In this document: in pieces, positions 41,282 to 52,219 of the stretch
Layout: every line of letters begins with the position of its first letter
Position numbering within the stretch: position 1 is the first letter of the stretch
Assembly: GCF_002198735.1 (NCBI RefSeq)
Contig: NZ_MWLO01000123.1
Coordinates: 89,623 to 153,622, forward strand
DNA length: 64,000 nt
DNA from: Ideonella sp. A 288
Lineage (GTDB): Bacteria; Pseudomonadota; Gammaproteobacteria; Burkholderiales; Burkholderiaceae_C
Direction: 5' to 3'
Notes under the pieces: model-generated
What the model saw: only the letters and a program-made list of their open reading frames with translations
Databases searched by the model: none
Told to the model about the DNA's origin: nothing
Program-made: the position numbers and the translations under genes

Positions 41282-41506
41282 TCAGGCTGTCATCTCCTCG
41301 ACCGCCATCGGTCGGATGGATTGGGCGAGGTTGCCCTTGGGCCCCACGACCAGCTCATAGCTGACCTTGCTGCCCTGCTTCAAGGTGCGATAGCCTTCCA
41401 TCTCGATGGCCGAGAAATGCGCGAAGACATCGGGTCCACCGTTTTCGGGTTCGATGAATCCAAATCCCTTGGCATCGTTGAACCACTTGACCGTTCCGAC
41501 CAGCAT
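41282..41506 (-). CDS. cold-shock domain protein
   Basis: The 74-aa protein is a single cold-shock domain that binds single-stranded RNA and DNA. RNP1 (KGFGFIEPE) and RNP2 (DVFAHFSAI) are intact. The C-terminal tail [12 protein letters not shown] is slightly longer than in E. coli CspA. A GGGAG ribosome site precedes the ATG at 41506 and a strong terminator follows. The leader is shared with the divergent clpS promoter region (239 bases). Confidence 0.94.
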   Translation of the reverse strand: MLVGTVKWFNDAKGFGFIEPENGGPDVFAHFSAIEMEGYRTLKQGSKVSYELVVGPKGNLAQSIRPMAVEEMTA

Positions 41507-41734
41507 TGCGAACTCCCAGACTTCAATTCAGGAGAAAAAATTGTGCTTTTCGCCGGTCTGGGGGGTCAAGGCGGAGACCTAGACCAAAGTTGGTCACGGA
41601 TTCCCCACAGATTGCCAAGAGGGCAGGGGGGGTCGAACAAGGTCTGGTGCCTCGCAGGTTCGGCAAATCAGTGCCACCGCCGGGCCGATTGGTCGACATA
41701 CTGGCCGCACTGCGCGAGTCTTTGCCCAACTCGA

Positions 41735-41745
41735 TAGAATGATTC
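41735..41745 (+). promoter_or_regulatory. -10 element immediately before clpS
   Basis: TAGAAT (41735-41740) ends 5 bases before the clpS ATG at 41746, and there is no ribosome binding site between. The transcript would start at or next to the ATG, implying a leaderless message. No good -35 hexamer was found. Confidence 0.45.
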
Positions 41746-42102
41746 ATGCCTCAGGACGACCCGCCGATTCCGCCTGCCCCGCCTCCCGCGCGGCCGCGTC
41801 GAGACGACGCCGGTGCCGTGGTTGCGGAGCGCAAGACGGCCCGCACCAAGCCGCCGCAGATGTACCAGGTGGTTCTGCTCAACGACGACTACACGCCGAT
41901 GGAATTCGTCGTGATGGTGCTCCAGCAGTACTTCAAGAGAAACCTCGAGACGGCGACGCACATCATGTTGAAGATCCACCACGAGGGTCGAGGCGTGTGC
42001 GGCGTTTACACCAAAGATGTCGCGGCCACTAAGGTCGAGCTTGTCCTTGCTGCGGCGCGGCGCGCCGGGCATCCGCTACAGTGCATTATGGAGGCCGCAT
42101 GA
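41746..42102 (+). CDS. clpS: ATP-dependent Clp protease adaptor ClpS
   Basis: The 118-aa ClpS delivers N-degron substrates to the ClpAP protease. The core segment [20 protein letters not shown] contains the acidic residues that bind the N-terminal amine of substrates, and [20 protein letters not shown] is the ClpA-contact region. The proline-rich first 35 residues are the flexible extension. Its stop codon overlaps the clpA start (ATGA). Confidence 0.96.
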   Translation: MPQDDPPIPPAPPPARPRRDDAGAVVAERKTARTKPPQMYQVVLLNDDYTPMEFVVMVLQQYFKRNLETATHIMLKIHHEGRGVCGVYTKDVAATKVELVLAAARRAGHPLQCIMEAA

Positions 42103-44399
42103 TCGCGCAAGAACTTGAAGTCAGCCTGCACATGGCGTTCGTCGAGGCGCGCCAGCAGCGCCACGAATTCATCACGGTCGAGCATCTGCTTCTGGCGTTG
42201 CTGGACAACCCGTCGGCCGCCGAGGTGTTGAAGGCCTGCGCCGCCAACATCGACGACCTGCGCAAGAGCCTGACCACCTTCATCAAGGAGAACACCCCGA
42301 CGGTGGGTGGGACCGAAGAGGTGGACACGCAGCCAACGCTGGGGTTCCAACGGGTCATCCAGCGCGCCATCATGCACGTGCAATCCACGGGCTCGGGCAA
42401 GAAGGAAGTCACTGGCGCGAACGTGCTCGTGGCCATCTTCGGCGAGAAGGACTCCCACGCGGTGTACTACCTGCACCAGCAGGGCGTCACGCGACTGGAC
42501 GTGGTCAACTTCATCGCCCACGGCATCAAGAAGTCCGAGCCGCCCGAACCGGCCAAGCCGGCCGAGGGCAGCGGCGAAGGCGAGAAGGAAGAAGCCGCCG
42601 ACACGAAGGGCTCGCCGCTCGACCAATTCACGCAGAACCTGAACCAGCAGGCCCGCGAGGGCAAGATCGACCCGTTGATCGGCCGCGAGTCCGAGGTCGA
42701 GCGCGTCATCCAGGTGCTGTGCCGTCGACGCAAGAACAATCCGCTGCTGGTTGGCGAGGCCGGTGTTGGCAAGACCGCCATCGCCGAAGGCCTGGCCTGG
42801 CGCATCACGCAGGGCGATGTGCCCGACGTGCTGGCTCAGTCCAGCGTCTACGCGCTGGACATGGGCTCGCTCTTGGCAGGTACCAAGTACCGTGGCGATT
42901 TCGAGCAGCGGCTGAAGGGCGTGCTCAAGCAGTTGAAGGATCAGCCCAACGCCATCCTGTTCATCGACGAGATCCACACGCTCATCGGAGCCGGTGCGGC
43001 CTCGGGCGGCACGCTCGATGCCAGCAACCTGCTGAAGCCGGCGCTGTCCAACGGCGCGATGAAGTGCATCGGCGCGACCACCTTCACCGAGTACCGTGGC
43101 ATCTTCGAGAAAGATGCCGCGCTGTCGCGGCGCTTCCAGAAGGTCGACGTGGTCGAGCCGTCGGTCGAACAGACGATCGAGATCCTCAAGGGCCTGAAGT
43201 CCCGGTTCGAGGACCACCACAACGTCAAGTACGCGCTCGGCGCCCTGCAGGCTGCCGCCGAACTGTCGGCCAAGTACATCAACGACCGCCACCTGCCGGA
43301 CAAGGCCATCGACGTGATCGACGAGGCCGGGGCCGCGCAGCGCATCCTGCCCAAGAGCAAGCAGAAGAAGACCATCACCCGCGCCGAGGTCGAGGACATC
43401 GTTGCCAAGATCGCGCGCATCCCGCCGGCGTCGGTGTCCACCGACGACCGCGGCCGCCTGAAGAGCCTCGACCGCGACCTGAAGAGCGTGGTCTTCGGCC
43501 AGGAGCCGGCCATTGACGCGCTGGCAGCCGCCATCAAGATGGCGCGGTCGGGCCTGGGCAAGCCGGACAAGCCGATCGGCTCGTTCCTGTTCAGCGGCCC
43601 CACGGGCGTGGGCAAGACCGAAGTCGCCAAGCAGTTGGCCTACATCCTGGGCATCGAGTTGATTCGCTTCGACATGTCCGAGTACATGGAGCGCCACGCC
43701 GTGAGTCGCCTCATCGGCGCGCCCCCGGGCTATGTGGGCTTCGACCAGGGCGGTCTGCTCACCGAGGCCGTCACCAAGAAGCCTCACAGCGTGCTGCTGC
43801 TCGACGAGATCGAGAAGGCGCATCCGGACGTCTACAACGTGCTGCTGCAGGTGATGGACCATGGCTCGCTCACCGACAACAACGGCCGCAAGGCGGATTT
43901 CCGCAACGTCATCATCATCATGACGACGAATGCGGGTGCCGAAACGATGAATAAGGCCACCATCGGCTTCACGACCATGCGCGAGCAGGGCGACGAGATG
44001 GCCGACATCAAGCGCATGTTCACGCCCGAGTTCCGCAACCGGCTCGACGCGACCGTGAGCTTCCGTGCACTTGACGAAGACATCATCCTGCGCGTGGTCG
44101 ACAAGTTCCTGCTGCAACTGGAAAGCCAGTTGGCCGAGAAGAAGGTCGAGGTCACCTTCACCGACACGCTGCGCAAGTTCCTGGCCAAGAAAGGCTTCGA
44201 CCCGCTGATGGGTGCGCGGCCGATGCAGCGCCTGATCCAGGACACCATCCGCCGGGCCCTGGCCGACGAACTCCTGTTCGGCCGTCTGGTCGATGGCGGC
44301 CGCCTGACGGTCGACGTCGATGCGGCCAATGAGGTGGTGCTCGACATCCAGCCGCCGAAGAAGAACGACAAGGCGCGCCCCGAGACCACGCCGGCCTGA
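42099..44399 (+). CDS. clpA: ATP-dependent Clp protease ATP-binding subunit ClpA
   Basis: The 766-aa AAA+ unfoldase has an N-terminal Clp_N repeat domain that binds ClpS. Two ATPase modules follow, with Walker A motifs GEAGVGKTA (about residue 225) and GPTGVGKTE (about 505), and Walker B sites in LFIDEIHTL and [12 protein letters not shown]. It unfolds proteins for the ClpP peptidase. ATG 42099 overlaps the clpS stop by 4 bases. clpP is not in the window. Confidence 0.97.
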   Translation: MIAQELEVSLHMAFVEARQQRHEFITVEHLLLALLDNPSAAEVLKACAANIDDLRKSLTTFIKENTPTVGGTEEVDTQPTLGFQRVIQRAIMHVQSTGSGKKEVTGANVLVAIFGEKDSHAVYYLHQQGVTRLDVVNFIAHGIKKSEPPEPAKPAEGSGEGEKEEAADTKGSPLDQFTQNLNQQAREGKIDPLIGRESEVERVIQVLCRRRKNNPLLVGEAGVGKTAIAEGLAWRITQGDVPDVLAQSSVYALDMGSLLAGTKYRGDFEQRLKGVLKQLKDQPNAILFIDEIHTLIGAGAASGGTLDASNLLKPALSNGAMKCIGATTFTEYRGIFEKDAALSRRFQKVDVVEPSVEQTIEILKGLKSRFEDHHNVKYALGALQAAAELSAKYINDRHLPDKAIDVIDEAGAAQRILPKSKQKKTITRAEVEDIVAKIARIPPASVSTDDRGRLKSLDRDLKSVVFGQEPAIDALAAAIKMARSGLGKPDKPIGSFLFSGPTGVGKTEVAKQLAYILGIELIRFDMSEYMERHAVSRLIGAPPGYVGFDQGGLLTEAVTKKPHSVLLLDEIEKAHPDVYNVLLQVMDHGSLTDNNGRKADFRNVIIIMTTNAGAETMNKATIGFTTMREQGDEMADIKRMFTPEFRNRLDATVSFRALDEDIILRVVDKFLLQLESQLAEKKVEVTFTDTLRKFLAKKGFDPLMGARPMQRLIQDTIRRALADELLFGRLVDGGRLTVDVDAANEVVLDIQPPKKNDKARPETTPA

Positions 44400-44431
44400 A
44401 GGTCGAACGCTCATGCACTCGCAGCCCGAGG

Positions 44432-45211
44432 TCAGGGCTGCTTGGCAGGGTCCTGCCGAAAGTAGTCCGCCAGCAATTGGTACAGCGCCGGGTGCTCCCA
44501 GCGCATGTCCTGAGGGTTGACGAAAAACACTTCCGTGGCCACGGCGAAGAACTCACCGATGGCGGTGGCGCCATAGGGGTCGAGCAGGGTGTCGCGACCT
44601 GTCTCGACGTCGTGGCAAAAGCGGTTATAGGCCTCGTCGATCACTTCCACCCAGGCTCGACGTGATTCGAGGTCGGCCAGCGGCGGGACGCCGTCTGCGA
44701 CGCCGTCGCCCATGTCCAGCACATGGGCGAACTCATGGATGACCACGTTGTAGCCCCAGTCGGCGCTTTCGCCGGCCTCGCTCACGTCGCGCCACGACAG
44801 CATCACCGGGCCGCCGTCCATTGCCTCGCCGGTCAGCACCTCGTCGTACTCGTGCACGACGCCGTCGTCGTCGGTCACCTCGCGCCGGGCCACCACCTCG
44901 TCGGCGTGGACCACGATGCCGACAAAGCCCCGGTACGGCGCCAGGCCGAAGCGCAGCACCGGCAGGCAGGCCTGCACTGCGATGCAGACGGCGATCTCGT
45001 CGTCGACCTCGAAGCCGCCGGCGCCGGTGAATTCCTTCTCGTCGAGGAAGAGCGTGGCCAGACGTCTGAGCTCGGTCTGGTCCTGCGGCGCCAACCGGGC
45101 GATGAAGGGCAGGCCCGCCACGGTGGATGCCCACAGGGCGTCTGGAATGGCGCGCCGTGCCAGGCGCCGGGCCTCCCGCCCCTGCAGCAGACGCTGCAGC
45201 AAGGCCTTCAT
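44432..45211 (-). CDS. mtfA: zinc-dependent peptidase MtfA
   Basis: The 259-aa protein matches the M90/MtfA family, with HEFAHVLD at residues 159-166 as the zinc site. In E. coli MtfA binds the repressor Mlc and affects glucose PTS control; the natural substrate is not settled. The ATG at 45211 overlaps the lpxH stop by 4 bases. It is the last gene of the ppiA-ppiB-lpxH-mtfA minus-strand run. Confidence 0.88.
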   Translation of the reverse strand: MKALLQRLLQGREARRLARRAIPDALWASTVAGLPFIARLAPQDQTELRRLATLFLDEKEFTGAGGFEVDDEIAVCIAVQACLPVLRFGLAPYRGFVGIVVHADEVVARREVTDDDGVVHEYDEVLTGEAMDGGPVMLSWRDVSEAGESADWGYNVVIHEFAHVLDMGDGVADGVPPLADLESRRAWVEVIDEAYNRFCHDVETGRDTLLDPYGATAIGEFFAVATEVFFVNPQDMRWEHPALYQLLADYFRQDPAKQP

Positions 45212-45972
45212 GGCGTCACCGCATCGATGGGCTCGAGTCCGTCGCGGGTCCAACTGACGATGCGAGACCGCACCGGCTGCGCCGTCATGTCCCAATCGCC
45301 CAGCACCAGGATCGCCCGATCACCAGGCAAACCATGACGAGCCGGCCGGTGCGTGTGGCCATGGACCAGCAGCGGCGCACCGGCATCGTCGAGCCAGCGA
45401 GTGGCCATGCCCGGGTCGGCATCGGCGAACGCAGCCGGGTCCATGCCGGCCTGGTGCTTCATGCTCGCGTCCCGCATGGCCCGCGCCCTCTGCCGACGCT
45501 CGGTGAGTGGCAGGCTGAGGAAGGATTCGCGCCAGGCCTCGCCCCGCACCTGGGCGCGAAAGTGCTGGTAGGCGACATCGTCGAGGCAGAGTGCGTCACC
45601 ATGCGACAACAGTACCCGCTGACCCCAGGCCAGCGCCAGCGTGGGATCGTCCAGCAACTGCATTCCGCAATCGGCCGCCATGGCCGCACCGACCAGGAAA
45701 TCGCGGTTCCCGGCCATGAAGGCGAGGGTCCGCGCGCGGGATGCCTCGGCGAGCATCTCCAGGCATTCCCGCTCGAAGCCCGAGGCGCGGGCGTCGTCGC
45801 CGACCCAGACCTCGAACAGGTCACCGAGGATCAGCACCGCCTGCGCGGGCGTGGTCAACAGATGGGTGCGAAAGGCTTCGAAGGTGGCAGTTGAGCCGGC
45901 ATGCAGATGCACGTCCGACAACAGGTCGATGCGCTGCCAGGCGTCGTCGGCCTGCCAGCGCGCGATGGCCAC
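45208..45972 (-). CDS. lpxH: UDP-2,3-diacylglucosamine diphosphatase
   Basis: The 254-aa metallophosphoesterase LpxH hydrolyses UDP-2,3-diacylglucosamine to lipid X in lipid A synthesis. The motifs LLSDVHLH, LGDLFEVWVGDD, AGNRDF, SHGD and HGHTHRP give the bimetal site. The GTG at 45972 is taken as the start because ppiB ends 11 bases upstream. The cyclophilin-lpxH order is conserved in betaproteobacteria. Confidence 0.93.
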   Translation of the reverse strand: MAIARWQADDAWQRIDLLSDVHLHAGSTATFEAFRTHLLTTPAQAVLILGDLFEVWVGDDARASGFERECLEMLAEASRARTLAFMAGNRDFLVGAAMAADCGMQLLDDPTLALAWGQRVLLSHGDALCLDDVAYQHFRAQVRGEAWRESFLSLPLTERRQRARAMRDASMKHQAGMDPAAFADADPGMATRWLDDAGAPLLVHGHTHRPARHGLPGDRAILVLGDWDMTAQPVRSRIVSWTRDGLEPIDAVTP

Positions 45973-45982
45973 CCGGCGAGCC

Positions 45983-46486
45983 TCAGGCGATCTCGACTGC
46001 CTTGAGGATGACGACGTCGTCGTTCGGCACGTCTTCGTGGCCACCCTTGCGTCCGGTGGCTACTTTCTCGATGGCGTCGATCACCTCGGTGCCCGAAACC
46101 ACCTTGCCGAACACTGCATAGCCCCACCCCTGGGCCGACTCGCTGCGGAAGTTCAGGAATTCGTTGTTGGCGGTGTTCACGAAGAACTGCGCGGTGGCAG
46201 AGTGGGGCGCATTCGTGCGCGCCATGGCCAAGGTGTACTTCTCGTTCTTCAGTCCGTTGCCGGCCTCGTTGGCGATCGCCTCGAGCGTGGGCTTCTGCTG
46301 CATGCCCTGGGCGAAGCCGCCACCCTGGATCATGAAGCCCTTGATGACGCGGTGGAACACCGTGCCCTCGTAGTGCCCTGATTTGACGTAGGCCAGGAAG
46401 TTCGCCACGCTCAGCGGCGCCTTGGCATCGTCCAGTTCGATGCGCAACACGCCGTTGGTGGTGGTCAGTTCGACGGTCTTGGTCAT
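45983..46486 (-). CDS. ppiB: cytoplasmic peptidyl-prolyl cis-trans isomerase B
   Basis: The 167-aa cyclophilin catalyses proline isomerisation during folding. Core motifs include [18 protein letters not shown] and [16 protein letters not shown]. It has no signal peptide, unlike its neighbour, so it is the cytosolic form. It begins right after ppiA. Confidence 0.95.
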   Translation of the reverse strand: MTKTVELTTTNGVLRIELDDAKAPLSVANFLAYVKSGHYEGTVFHRVIKGFMIQGGGFAQGMQQKPTLEAIANEAGNGLKNEKYTLAMARTNAPHSATAQFFVNTANNEFLNFRSESAQGWGYAVFGKVVSGTEVIDAIEKVATGRKGGHEDVPNDDVVILKAVEIA

Positions 46487-46487
46487 G

Positions 46488-47045
46488 TCAGTTCTCCAGG
46501 GTTGCTTGCTTGATCAGGATGGGTTGCTGCGGCACGTTCTGATGGCCAGACTTCATCCCGACCGGGACGGCCTTGATCTTCTCGACCACGTCCATGCCTT
46601 CGACCACCCGACCGAACACCGCGTAGCCGTTGCCATCGCGGGAATTGGCCGCGTCGAGGAACAGGTTGTCGGCGATGTTGATGAAGAACTGCGCCGTGGC
46701 CGAATCGGGGACATTGGTACGCGCCATGGCGACCGTGCCACGCTGGTTGCTCAGGCCGTTGCGGGCCTCCAGCGGAATCGGGCCGCGGGTGGGCTTCTCG
46801 TTCATGTCGGGCGTCATGCCCCCGCCCTGGATCATGAAGCCGTCGATCACGCGGTGAAAGACGGTGCCGGCGTAATGGCCTGACTTCACATACTGCACGA
46901 AATTGGCCACCGTCTTGGGGGCCTTCTCGGCATCGAGCTTGATCACGATGTCGCCCTGGCTGGTGGCCAGGCGCACGGTCTGGGCCGAGACCGGTGAGAG
47001 CAGGGCAGCGGACAGCGCCAGGGCGCACATGGCGGTCTTCATCAT
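46488..47045 (-). CDS. ppiA: periplasmic peptidyl-prolyl cis-trans isomerase A
   Basis: The 185-aa cyclophilin has a signal peptide ([15 protein letters not shown]) for export, then a domain nearly parallel to ppi[19 protein letters not shown] and [16 protein letters not shown]. Two cyclophilin genes in a row, one secreted and one cytosolic, look like a duplication with divergent targeting. The start is ATG 47045 or the adjacent 47042. Confidence 0.92.
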   Translation of the reverse strand: MMKTAMCALALSAALLSPVSAQTVRLATSQGDIVIKLDAEKAPKTVANFVQYVKSGHYAGTVFHRVIDGFMIQGGGMTPDMNEKPTRGPIPLEARNGLSNQRGTVAMARTNVPDSATAQFFINIADNLFLDAANSRDGNGYAVFGRVVEGMDVVEKIKAVPVGMKSGHQNVPQQPILIKQATLEN

Positions 47046-47073
47046 CGGGGAATCCTTCGTGGTGTCGTTTGGG

Positions 47074-47607
47074 TCAGGGGAGGGGCGGGGCGGCGACAAG
47101 CTCCCGGGCCAGCTTCAGCTTTCGGCGCAGGGACGCGTCGCCGCCAGCCGTGCCGGCCGCAGACTCCCACGCGCGAACGGCCAGCCGCAGGTACACATCG
47201 CCCAGGTTCTCGTGGGCCGTGCGATAGCCGGGGTCGTTGCGCAGGGACAACTCGAGCAGTTCGCGCGATCGATCGAGCTGTCCGGCCTGAGCCACCAGCA
47301 CTGCCAGGTTGTTGTAGGGCTCGGGCAACTCCGGAAAGTCGGCGATCAGCCGTTCAAACACCTGCGCGGCCTCGGCATCACGTCGGACGTCCGAGTAGAT
47401 CACCCCTTGCAGGAAGCGCAGCCCGGCGTCGTTCGGCCGCGTGGCCAGCGCCACATCGATCTGCTGCAACGCCTTGGCGGATTCGCCGCCGCGATGCAGC
47501 CGCTCGAGGGCGGCCACCCTGAGATCGCTGTCGGCAGCCAATGCAGACACGTTTACACAACATGCCAACAGCACGGCAACCACTCGGGCAAACAGGGGAT
47601 GGGGCAC
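47074..47607 (-). CDS. exported tetratricopeptide-repeat protein
   Basis: The 177-aa protein has a signal peptide ([17 protein letters not shown]) and about three TPR units, such as [20 protein letters not shown] and [16 protein letters not shown]. TPRs bind partner proteins; the partner is unknown. The start is the GTG at 47607. It precedes ppiA by 28 bases and is divergent from cysS. Confidence 0.78.
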   Translation of the reverse strand: MPHPLFARVVAVLLACCVNVSALAADSDLRVAALERLHRGGESAKALQQIDVALATRPNDAGLRFLQGVIYSDVRRDAEAAQVFERLIADFPELPEPYNNLAVLVAQAGQLDRSRELLELSLRNDPGYRTAHENLGDVYLRLAVRAWESAAGTAGGDASLRRKLKLARELVAAPPLP

Positions 47608-47653
47608 GGGAAAAGGGGGGGTCGGTCCGGCTCGGCAGCGCCGGGTGCGCCGC

Positions 47654-47659
47654 TATACT
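47654..47659 (+). promoter_or_regulatory. putative cysS -10 element
   Basis: TATACT lies 103 bases before the cysS ATG in an otherwise GC-rich gap of 154 bases between divergent genes. No good -35 hexamer was found 16-18 bases upstream. Confidence 0.4.
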
Positions 47660-47761
47660 GAATGGATTGTATCGACGCTCGCGTGACGGCATCCTGGCCG
47701 TCCATTGCGGGCGATCGGCGAAACGAAGCCACCGCCCGGTGGCGCCTGCAGTCCACGGCCG

Positions 47762-49144
47762 ATGACCCTGCGCATCTACAACACCCTCCACCGCCAACTC
47801 GAGGTTTTCGAGCCCATCGAGCCGGGCCATGTGCGCATGTACGTCTGCGGCATGACGATCTACGACCTGTGCCACATGGGCCATGCCCGAATGATGATGG
47901 CCTTCGACGTGGTCTACCGCTGGTTGCAGGCCAGCGGCTACCGCGTCACCTACGTCCGCAACATCACCGACATCGAGGACAAGATCATCAAGCGCGCGGT
48001 GGAGCGCGGCATCACCATCCGCGCGCTCACCGACGAGATGATCGCGGCGATGCGCCAGGACATCGGCGCCATCGGTGTGGCCACCCCCACCCACGAACCG
48101 CGCGCCACCGACTACGTGCCCCAGATGCTGTCTCTCATCAGCACCCTCGAAGGCAAGGGGCTGGCCTATCGCGCCACGAATGGCGACGTCAACTTCGCGG
48201 TGCGGCGCTTTCCCGGCTACGGCAAGCTCTCGGGCAAGAGCATCGATGAACTGCGCTCCGGCGAGCGTGTGGCGGTGCAGGAGGGCAAGGACGACCCGCT
48301 CGACTTCGTGCTCTGGAAGGCGGCCAAGCCCGAGGAGCCGGCCGATGCCAAGTTCGACGGAGACTATGGCCCGGGCCGCCCGGGTTGGCACATCGAGTGC
48401 TCGGCGATGAGCTGCGCCCTGCTGGGCGAGCGTTTCGACATCCACGGTGGCGGCATGGACCTTCAGTTCCCGCACCACGAGAACGAGATCGCGCAAAGCG
48501 AAGGCGCCACGGGCCGGCCCTTCGTCAACTACTGGCTGCACAACGGCTTCCTGAACGTCGACAACGAGAAGATGTCCAAGTCGCTGGGCAACTTCTTCAC
48601 CATCCGCGATGTGCTGGTGCGGTTCGATGGCGAGACGCTGCGCTTCTTCATGCTGCGCACGCACTACCGCAGCCCCTTCAATTTCAGCGACACCCACCTC
48701 GACGACGCACGCACGGCGCTGAGGCGGCTTTACACGGCGCTCGATGGCGTCACCCTGCCGGCCGACACCGGTGCAGCGATCGACTGGTCCGTCCCGGCTG
48801 CCGAGGCGTTCCGTGTCGCGATGGACGATGACTTCAACACGCCCGGCGCCTTGGCCGTGCTGTTCGATCTGGCCAACGAGCTGAACCGCACCCGGTCTGC
48901 CGAGACCGCCGCGTTGCTGCGGGCGCTGGCGGGCACGCTCGGCGTGCTGCAGCAGGTGCCGCGGGCCTTCCTGCAGTCGGGCAGCGGGCTCGACGAGCAG
49001 CGCATCGCGCAGTTGATCGCCGAGCGAGCCGAGGCCAAGCAGCGACGTGATTTCGCCACTGCCGACCGGATCCGGCAAGAACTGATCGCCCAGGGCATCG
49101 AACTCAAGGACTCCGCCCAAGGCACGACCTGGGTGCGCGCCTGA
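47762..49144 (+). CDS. cysS: cysteinyl-tRNA synthetase
   Basis: The 460-aa class I synthetase charges tRNA-Cys. The first zinc ligand is in [16 protein letters not shown], which also contains the HIGH-like [15 protein letters not shown] is the KMSKS loop. The ATG at 47762 (MTLRIYNT) is chosen over an upstream in-frame start. The C-terminal DALR-type helical region is intact. Confidence 0.97.
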   Translation: MTLRIYNTLHRQLEVFEPIEPGHVRMYVCGMTIYDLCHMGHARMMMAFDVVYRWLQASGYRVTYVRNITDIEDKIIKRAVERGITIRALTDEMIAAMRQDIGAIGVATPTHEPRATDYVPQMLSLISTLEGKGLAYRATNGDVNFAVRRFPGYGKLSGKSIDELRSGERVAVQEGKDDPLDFVLWKAAKPEEPADAKFDGDYGPGRPGWHIECSAMSCALLGERFDIHGGGMDLQFPHHENEIAQSEGATGRPFVNYWLHNGFLNVDNEKMSKSLGNFFTIRDVLVRFDGETLRFFMLRTHYRSPFNFSDTHLDDARTALRRLYTALDGVTLPADTGAAIDWSVPAAEAFRVAMDDDFNTPGALAVLFDLANELNRTRSAETAALLRALAGTLGVLQQVPRAFLQSGSGLDEQRIAQLIAERAEAKQRRDFATADRIRQELIAQGIELKDSAQGTTWVRA

Positions 49145-49146
49145 CG

Positions 49147-49800
49147 ATGGTCCGATCGGCGGTCACGGGCGTCACGCCCGACTATTGGGACGACGCGTGC
49201 CGCCACCTCGCCAAGCGCGACAGGGTGATGAAGAAGCTGATCCCGCAGTTCGGGGAGGCACGCCTGCAGAGCCGGGGCGATGCCTTCACCACGCTCGCCC
49301 GGTCGGTGGTCGGCCAGCAGATCTCGGTGAAGGCCGCGCAGTCGGTGTGGGAGCGCTTCGTGGCCACGGTGGGCGGGCCCACCGCGCGACTGGCGCCGGC
49401 CGCGGTGCTGAAGGTCGACACCCCGGCACTGCGCGGTGCCGGCCTGTCGGCGCGCAAGACCGAGTACCTGACCGACCTGGCCCGGCACTTCGAGTCGGGC
49501 GCGGTGCACGTGCGCCAGTGGCAGCAGATGGACGACGAGGCCATCATCGACGAACTGGTGGCCATCCGGGGCATCGGCCGCTGGACGGCGGAGATGTTCC
49601 TCATCTTCCACTTGATGCGCCCCGACGTGATGCCGCTCGACGACCTGGGCCTGATCAAGGGCATCAGCGTCAACTACTTCAGTGGCGAGCCCGTCTCGCG
49701 CGCTGAAGCGCGCGAGCTGGGCGATGCGTGGGCGCCGTTCCGCTCGGTGGCCACATGGTACATTTGGCGCAGCCTCGACCCGCTGCCGGTCGACTACTGA
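49147..49800 (+). CDS. HhH-GPD DNA-3-methyladenine glycosylase
   Basis: The 217-aa protein removes alkylated purines in base excision repair. The helix-hairpin-helix segment LVAIRGIGRWTAEMFLIFHL and the catalytic aspartate of RPDVMPLDDLG place it in the AlkA/MAG-like family. It lacks the N-terminal domain of E. coli AlkA. It starts 2 bases after the cysS stop, in a cysS-glycosylase-accA-tilS run. Confidence 0.9.
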   Translation: MVRSAVTGVTPDYWDDACRHLAKRDRVMKKLIPQFGEARLQSRGDAFTTLARSVVGQQISVKAAQSVWERFVATVGGPTARLAPAAVLKVDTPALRGAGLSARKTEYLTDLARHFESGAVHVRQWQQMDDEAIIDELVAIRGIGRWTAEMFLIFHLMRPDVMPLDDLGLIKGISVNYFSGEPVSRAEARELGDAWAPFRSVATWYIWRSLDPLPVDY

Positions 49801-49852
49801 CGCCCCGTGAAGGGGCGTGACCGGCCCCGATTCACACCACCCGATCCGGCGG

Positions 49853-50824
49853 ATGAGCAAACGACATTTCCTCGAGTTCGAGCAGCCCATCGCAGAGCTC
49901 GAAACCAAGATCGAAGAGCTGCGCTACGTGCAGAACGAGTCGGCGGTCGACATCTCCGAAGAGATCGACCGTCTCGACAAGAAGAGCCTCCAGCTCACCA
50001 AGGACATCTACGCCAACCTGACCCCCTGGCAGGTGACGCAGATCGCCCGACACCCGCAGCGTCCCTACACGCTCGACTACGTCAATGAGATCTTCACCGA
50101 CTTCCAGGAACTGCACGGCGACCGCGCGTTCGCCGACGATGCCTCGGTGGTCGGCGGCATGGCGCGCTTCAACGGCCAGGCCTGCATGGTGCTGGGCCAG
50201 CAGAAGGGGCGCGACACGCGTGAGCGGGCGTTGCGCAACTTCGGCATGTCGCGGCCCGAGGGCTATCGCAAGGCCTTGCGCCTGATGAAGCTGGCCGAGA
50301 AGTTCGGCCTGCCGGTGTTCACCTTCGTCGACACGCCTGGCGCCTACCCCGGCATCGGCGCAGAAGAGCGCGGGCAATCCGAGGCCATTGGCCGCAACAT
50401 CTTCGAGATGGCCCAGCTCGAGGTGCCGATCATCACCACCATCATCGGCGAGGGCGGCTCCGGGGGCGCCTTGGCCATCAGCGTGGCCGACCAGTTGCTG
50501 ATGCTGCAGTTTTCGGTGTACTCGGTGATCTCGCCAGAGGGCTGCGCGTCGATCCTGTGGAAGACCTCCGAGCGTGCCAGCGATGCGGCCGAGGCCCTGG
50601 GCATCACCGCCCACCGCCTGAAGGCACTGGGCCTGGTCGACAAGATCGTCAGCGAGCCCGTGGGCGGCGCCCACCGCGACCCACGCCACATGGCTTCGCA
50701 ACTCAAGCGTGCGCTGGTCGATGCGCTGCGGCAGGTGAACGACCTCAAGCCGAAGGAATTGCTGCAGCGGCGCTACGACCGCCTGCAGTCGTACGGCCGC
50801 TACAACGACACCAAGGAGCGTTGA
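49853..50824 (+). CDS. accA: acetyl-CoA carboxylase carboxyltransferase alpha subunit
   Basis: The 323-aa subunit, with AccD, transfers carboxyl from biotin to acetyl-CoA, committing carbon to fatty-acid synthesis. Features include [28 protein letters not shown] and [12 protein letters not shown]. The ATG at 49853 ([10 protein letters not shown]) gives the usual length. Its stop overlaps the TTG start of tilS. Confidence 0.97.
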   Translation: MSKRHFLEFEQPIAELETKIEELRYVQNESAVDISEEIDRLDKKSLQLTKDIYANLTPWQVTQIARHPQRPYTLDYVNEIFTDFQELHGDRAFADDASVVGGMARFNGQACMVLGQQKGRDTRERALRNFGMSRPEGYRKALRLMKLAEKFGLPVFTFVDTPGAYPGIGAEERGQSEAIGRNIFEMAQLEVPIITTIIGEGGSGGALAISVADQLLMLQFSVYSVISPEGCASILWKTSERASDAAEALGITAHRLKALGLVDKIVSEPVGGAHRDPRHMASQLKRALVDALRQVNDLKPKELLQRRYDRLQSYGRYNDTKER

Positions 50825-52134
50825 GCGCCGACGGCCACGCCACCCTGGGCGCCACCGTCGGCGTGGCGTTCAGCGGCGGGCGAGATTCGCTGGCTCTGCT
50901 GCACGCCACCGTCCGCTCAGCCGTGTCGCTGGGCCTGGACGTTGTCGCCCTGCATGTTCACCATGGTCTGGTGGATCGGGCCGACGAGTGGGTCGCATCG
51001 GCCATCCGCCTGTGTGCACGTTGGCAGCGGCGGGGGTGGCCCGTGCGCCTGCGCTGGCACCGCCTGACCGATCGGCCCTCGCCGGGCGACAGCGTCGAGG
51101 CCTGGGCGCGCCGAGAACGGTATGCCGCCCTCGCGACCATGGCGACGGAAGAGGGCGCCCGGCTGGTGCTGCTGGCTCACCATCGACGCGACCAGGCCGA
51201 GACGGTGCTGCTGCAGGCCTTGCGAGGCGCCGGGCCGCGGGGCCTGGCCGCCATGCCGAAGGTCGTGGCGCGCGCCGGCCTGACCTGGGCCCGCCCCTGG
51301 CTCGATCTGCCGCGCGACGCCATCGACGCGTATGTGCGGCAGCACCGCCTGCGGCCGATCGAGGACCCGTCGAACGACGACACCCGCCTGGCACGCAACC
51401 TGATGCGGCGATCGGTCTGGCCAGCGATGGCCGGCGCCTTCGGGACGGCCGAGGCCGCGCTGGCGGCGGTGGCGCGCCGAGCCCACGAGGCGGATGCGGC
51501 CCTGTCCGAACTGGCGCAGCTGGACCTTGCCGCGACGGGCACAGGCGATCGCCTGGATGTCGTAGCCTGGTCGGCCCTGTCGCCGGCGCGCAGGGCCAAT
51601 GCGCTGCGCGTCTGGCTCGAGGCGGGGCTGGACCGAGGGGCCCCGGACACCCTGGTGCAACGGCTGCTGGACGAGTTGCCGGGGCGTACCAGCGGTCGCT
51701 GGCCAGCCTCGGCGCATTCGGCGTTGGTGCTGCACCGCAAAGGCTTGACCTGGACGGACGACGTGCCCGCCCAGACCGGGCCATGCGTGGCCATCGACCT
51801 GTCGGGCACGCCGCCCATCGAAGTGCTGAGCTGGGGCGGTCGATTTGAGGCCCATCGTGTCGAGCAAGGAGGCATCGCCCTCGAGCACCTGTCGGCACTG
51901 GAACTGCGCCCGCGTCGGGGTGGCGAGCAGTTCCAGTGCGCACCGCGTGCCACGGCCCGCAGCCTGAAGAAGCAGTACCAGTCGGCTGGCGTGGCGGCCC
52001 ACCAGCGAAGCGGCCCCTTGGTGTGGCACGGTGACCGGTTGGTGTACGTGCCCGGATTGGGCATGGATGCGCGGTGCTGGGCGCCGGCAGGGACCCCGCA
52101 GGTCGCGCTCGCCTGGCGGCCCGACCGCGCCTGA
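50821..52134 (+). CDS. tilS: tRNA(Ile)-lysidine synthetase
   Basis: The 437-aa enzyme converts C34 of the tRNA-Ile CAU anticodon to lysidine, changing its identity from Met to Ile. The PP-loop [11 protein letters not shown] lies near residues 17-27, HHRRDQAET near 120, and a TilS C-terminal domain follows. The proposed TTG at 50821 overlaps the accA stop (TTGA). A GTG at 50862 is an alternative, but it is close to the conserved PP-loop. Confidence 0.9.
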   Translation: MSADGHATLGATVGVAFSGGRDSLALLHATVRSAVSLGLDVVALHVHHGLVDRADEWVASAIRLCARWQRRGWPVRLRWHRLTDRPSPGDSVEAWARRERYAALATMATEEGARLVLLAHHRRDQAETVLLQALRGAGPRGLAAMPKVVARAGLTWARPWLDLPRDAIDAYVRQHRLRPIEDPSNDDTRLARNLMRRSVWPAMAGAFGTAEAALAAVARRAHEADAALSELAQLDLAATGTGDRLDVVAWSALSPARRANALRVWLEAGLDRGAPDTLVQRLLDELPGRTSGRWPASAHSALVLHRKGLTWTDDVPAQTGPCVAIDLSGTPPIEVLSWGGRFEAHRVEQGGIALEHLSALELRPRRGGEQFQCAPRATARSLKKQYQSAGVAAHQRSGPLVWHGDRLVYVPGLGMDARCWAPAGTPQVALAWRPDRA

Positions 52135-52219
52135 CAGGGTCGCGTCGGGGCCCTTGGCTAGAATCGCGGGCTGCGCACTGGGGCCGCGCCACCCTCGAGC
52201 CCCGATACCCTCAACCGTC

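Noticed and set aside
42006-44414. 802-aa open frame antisense to clpA
   Set aside because: It mirrors the strongly coding clpA frame; high-GC third-position bias creates long antisense ORFs. The protein has low complexity and no recognisable motifs.
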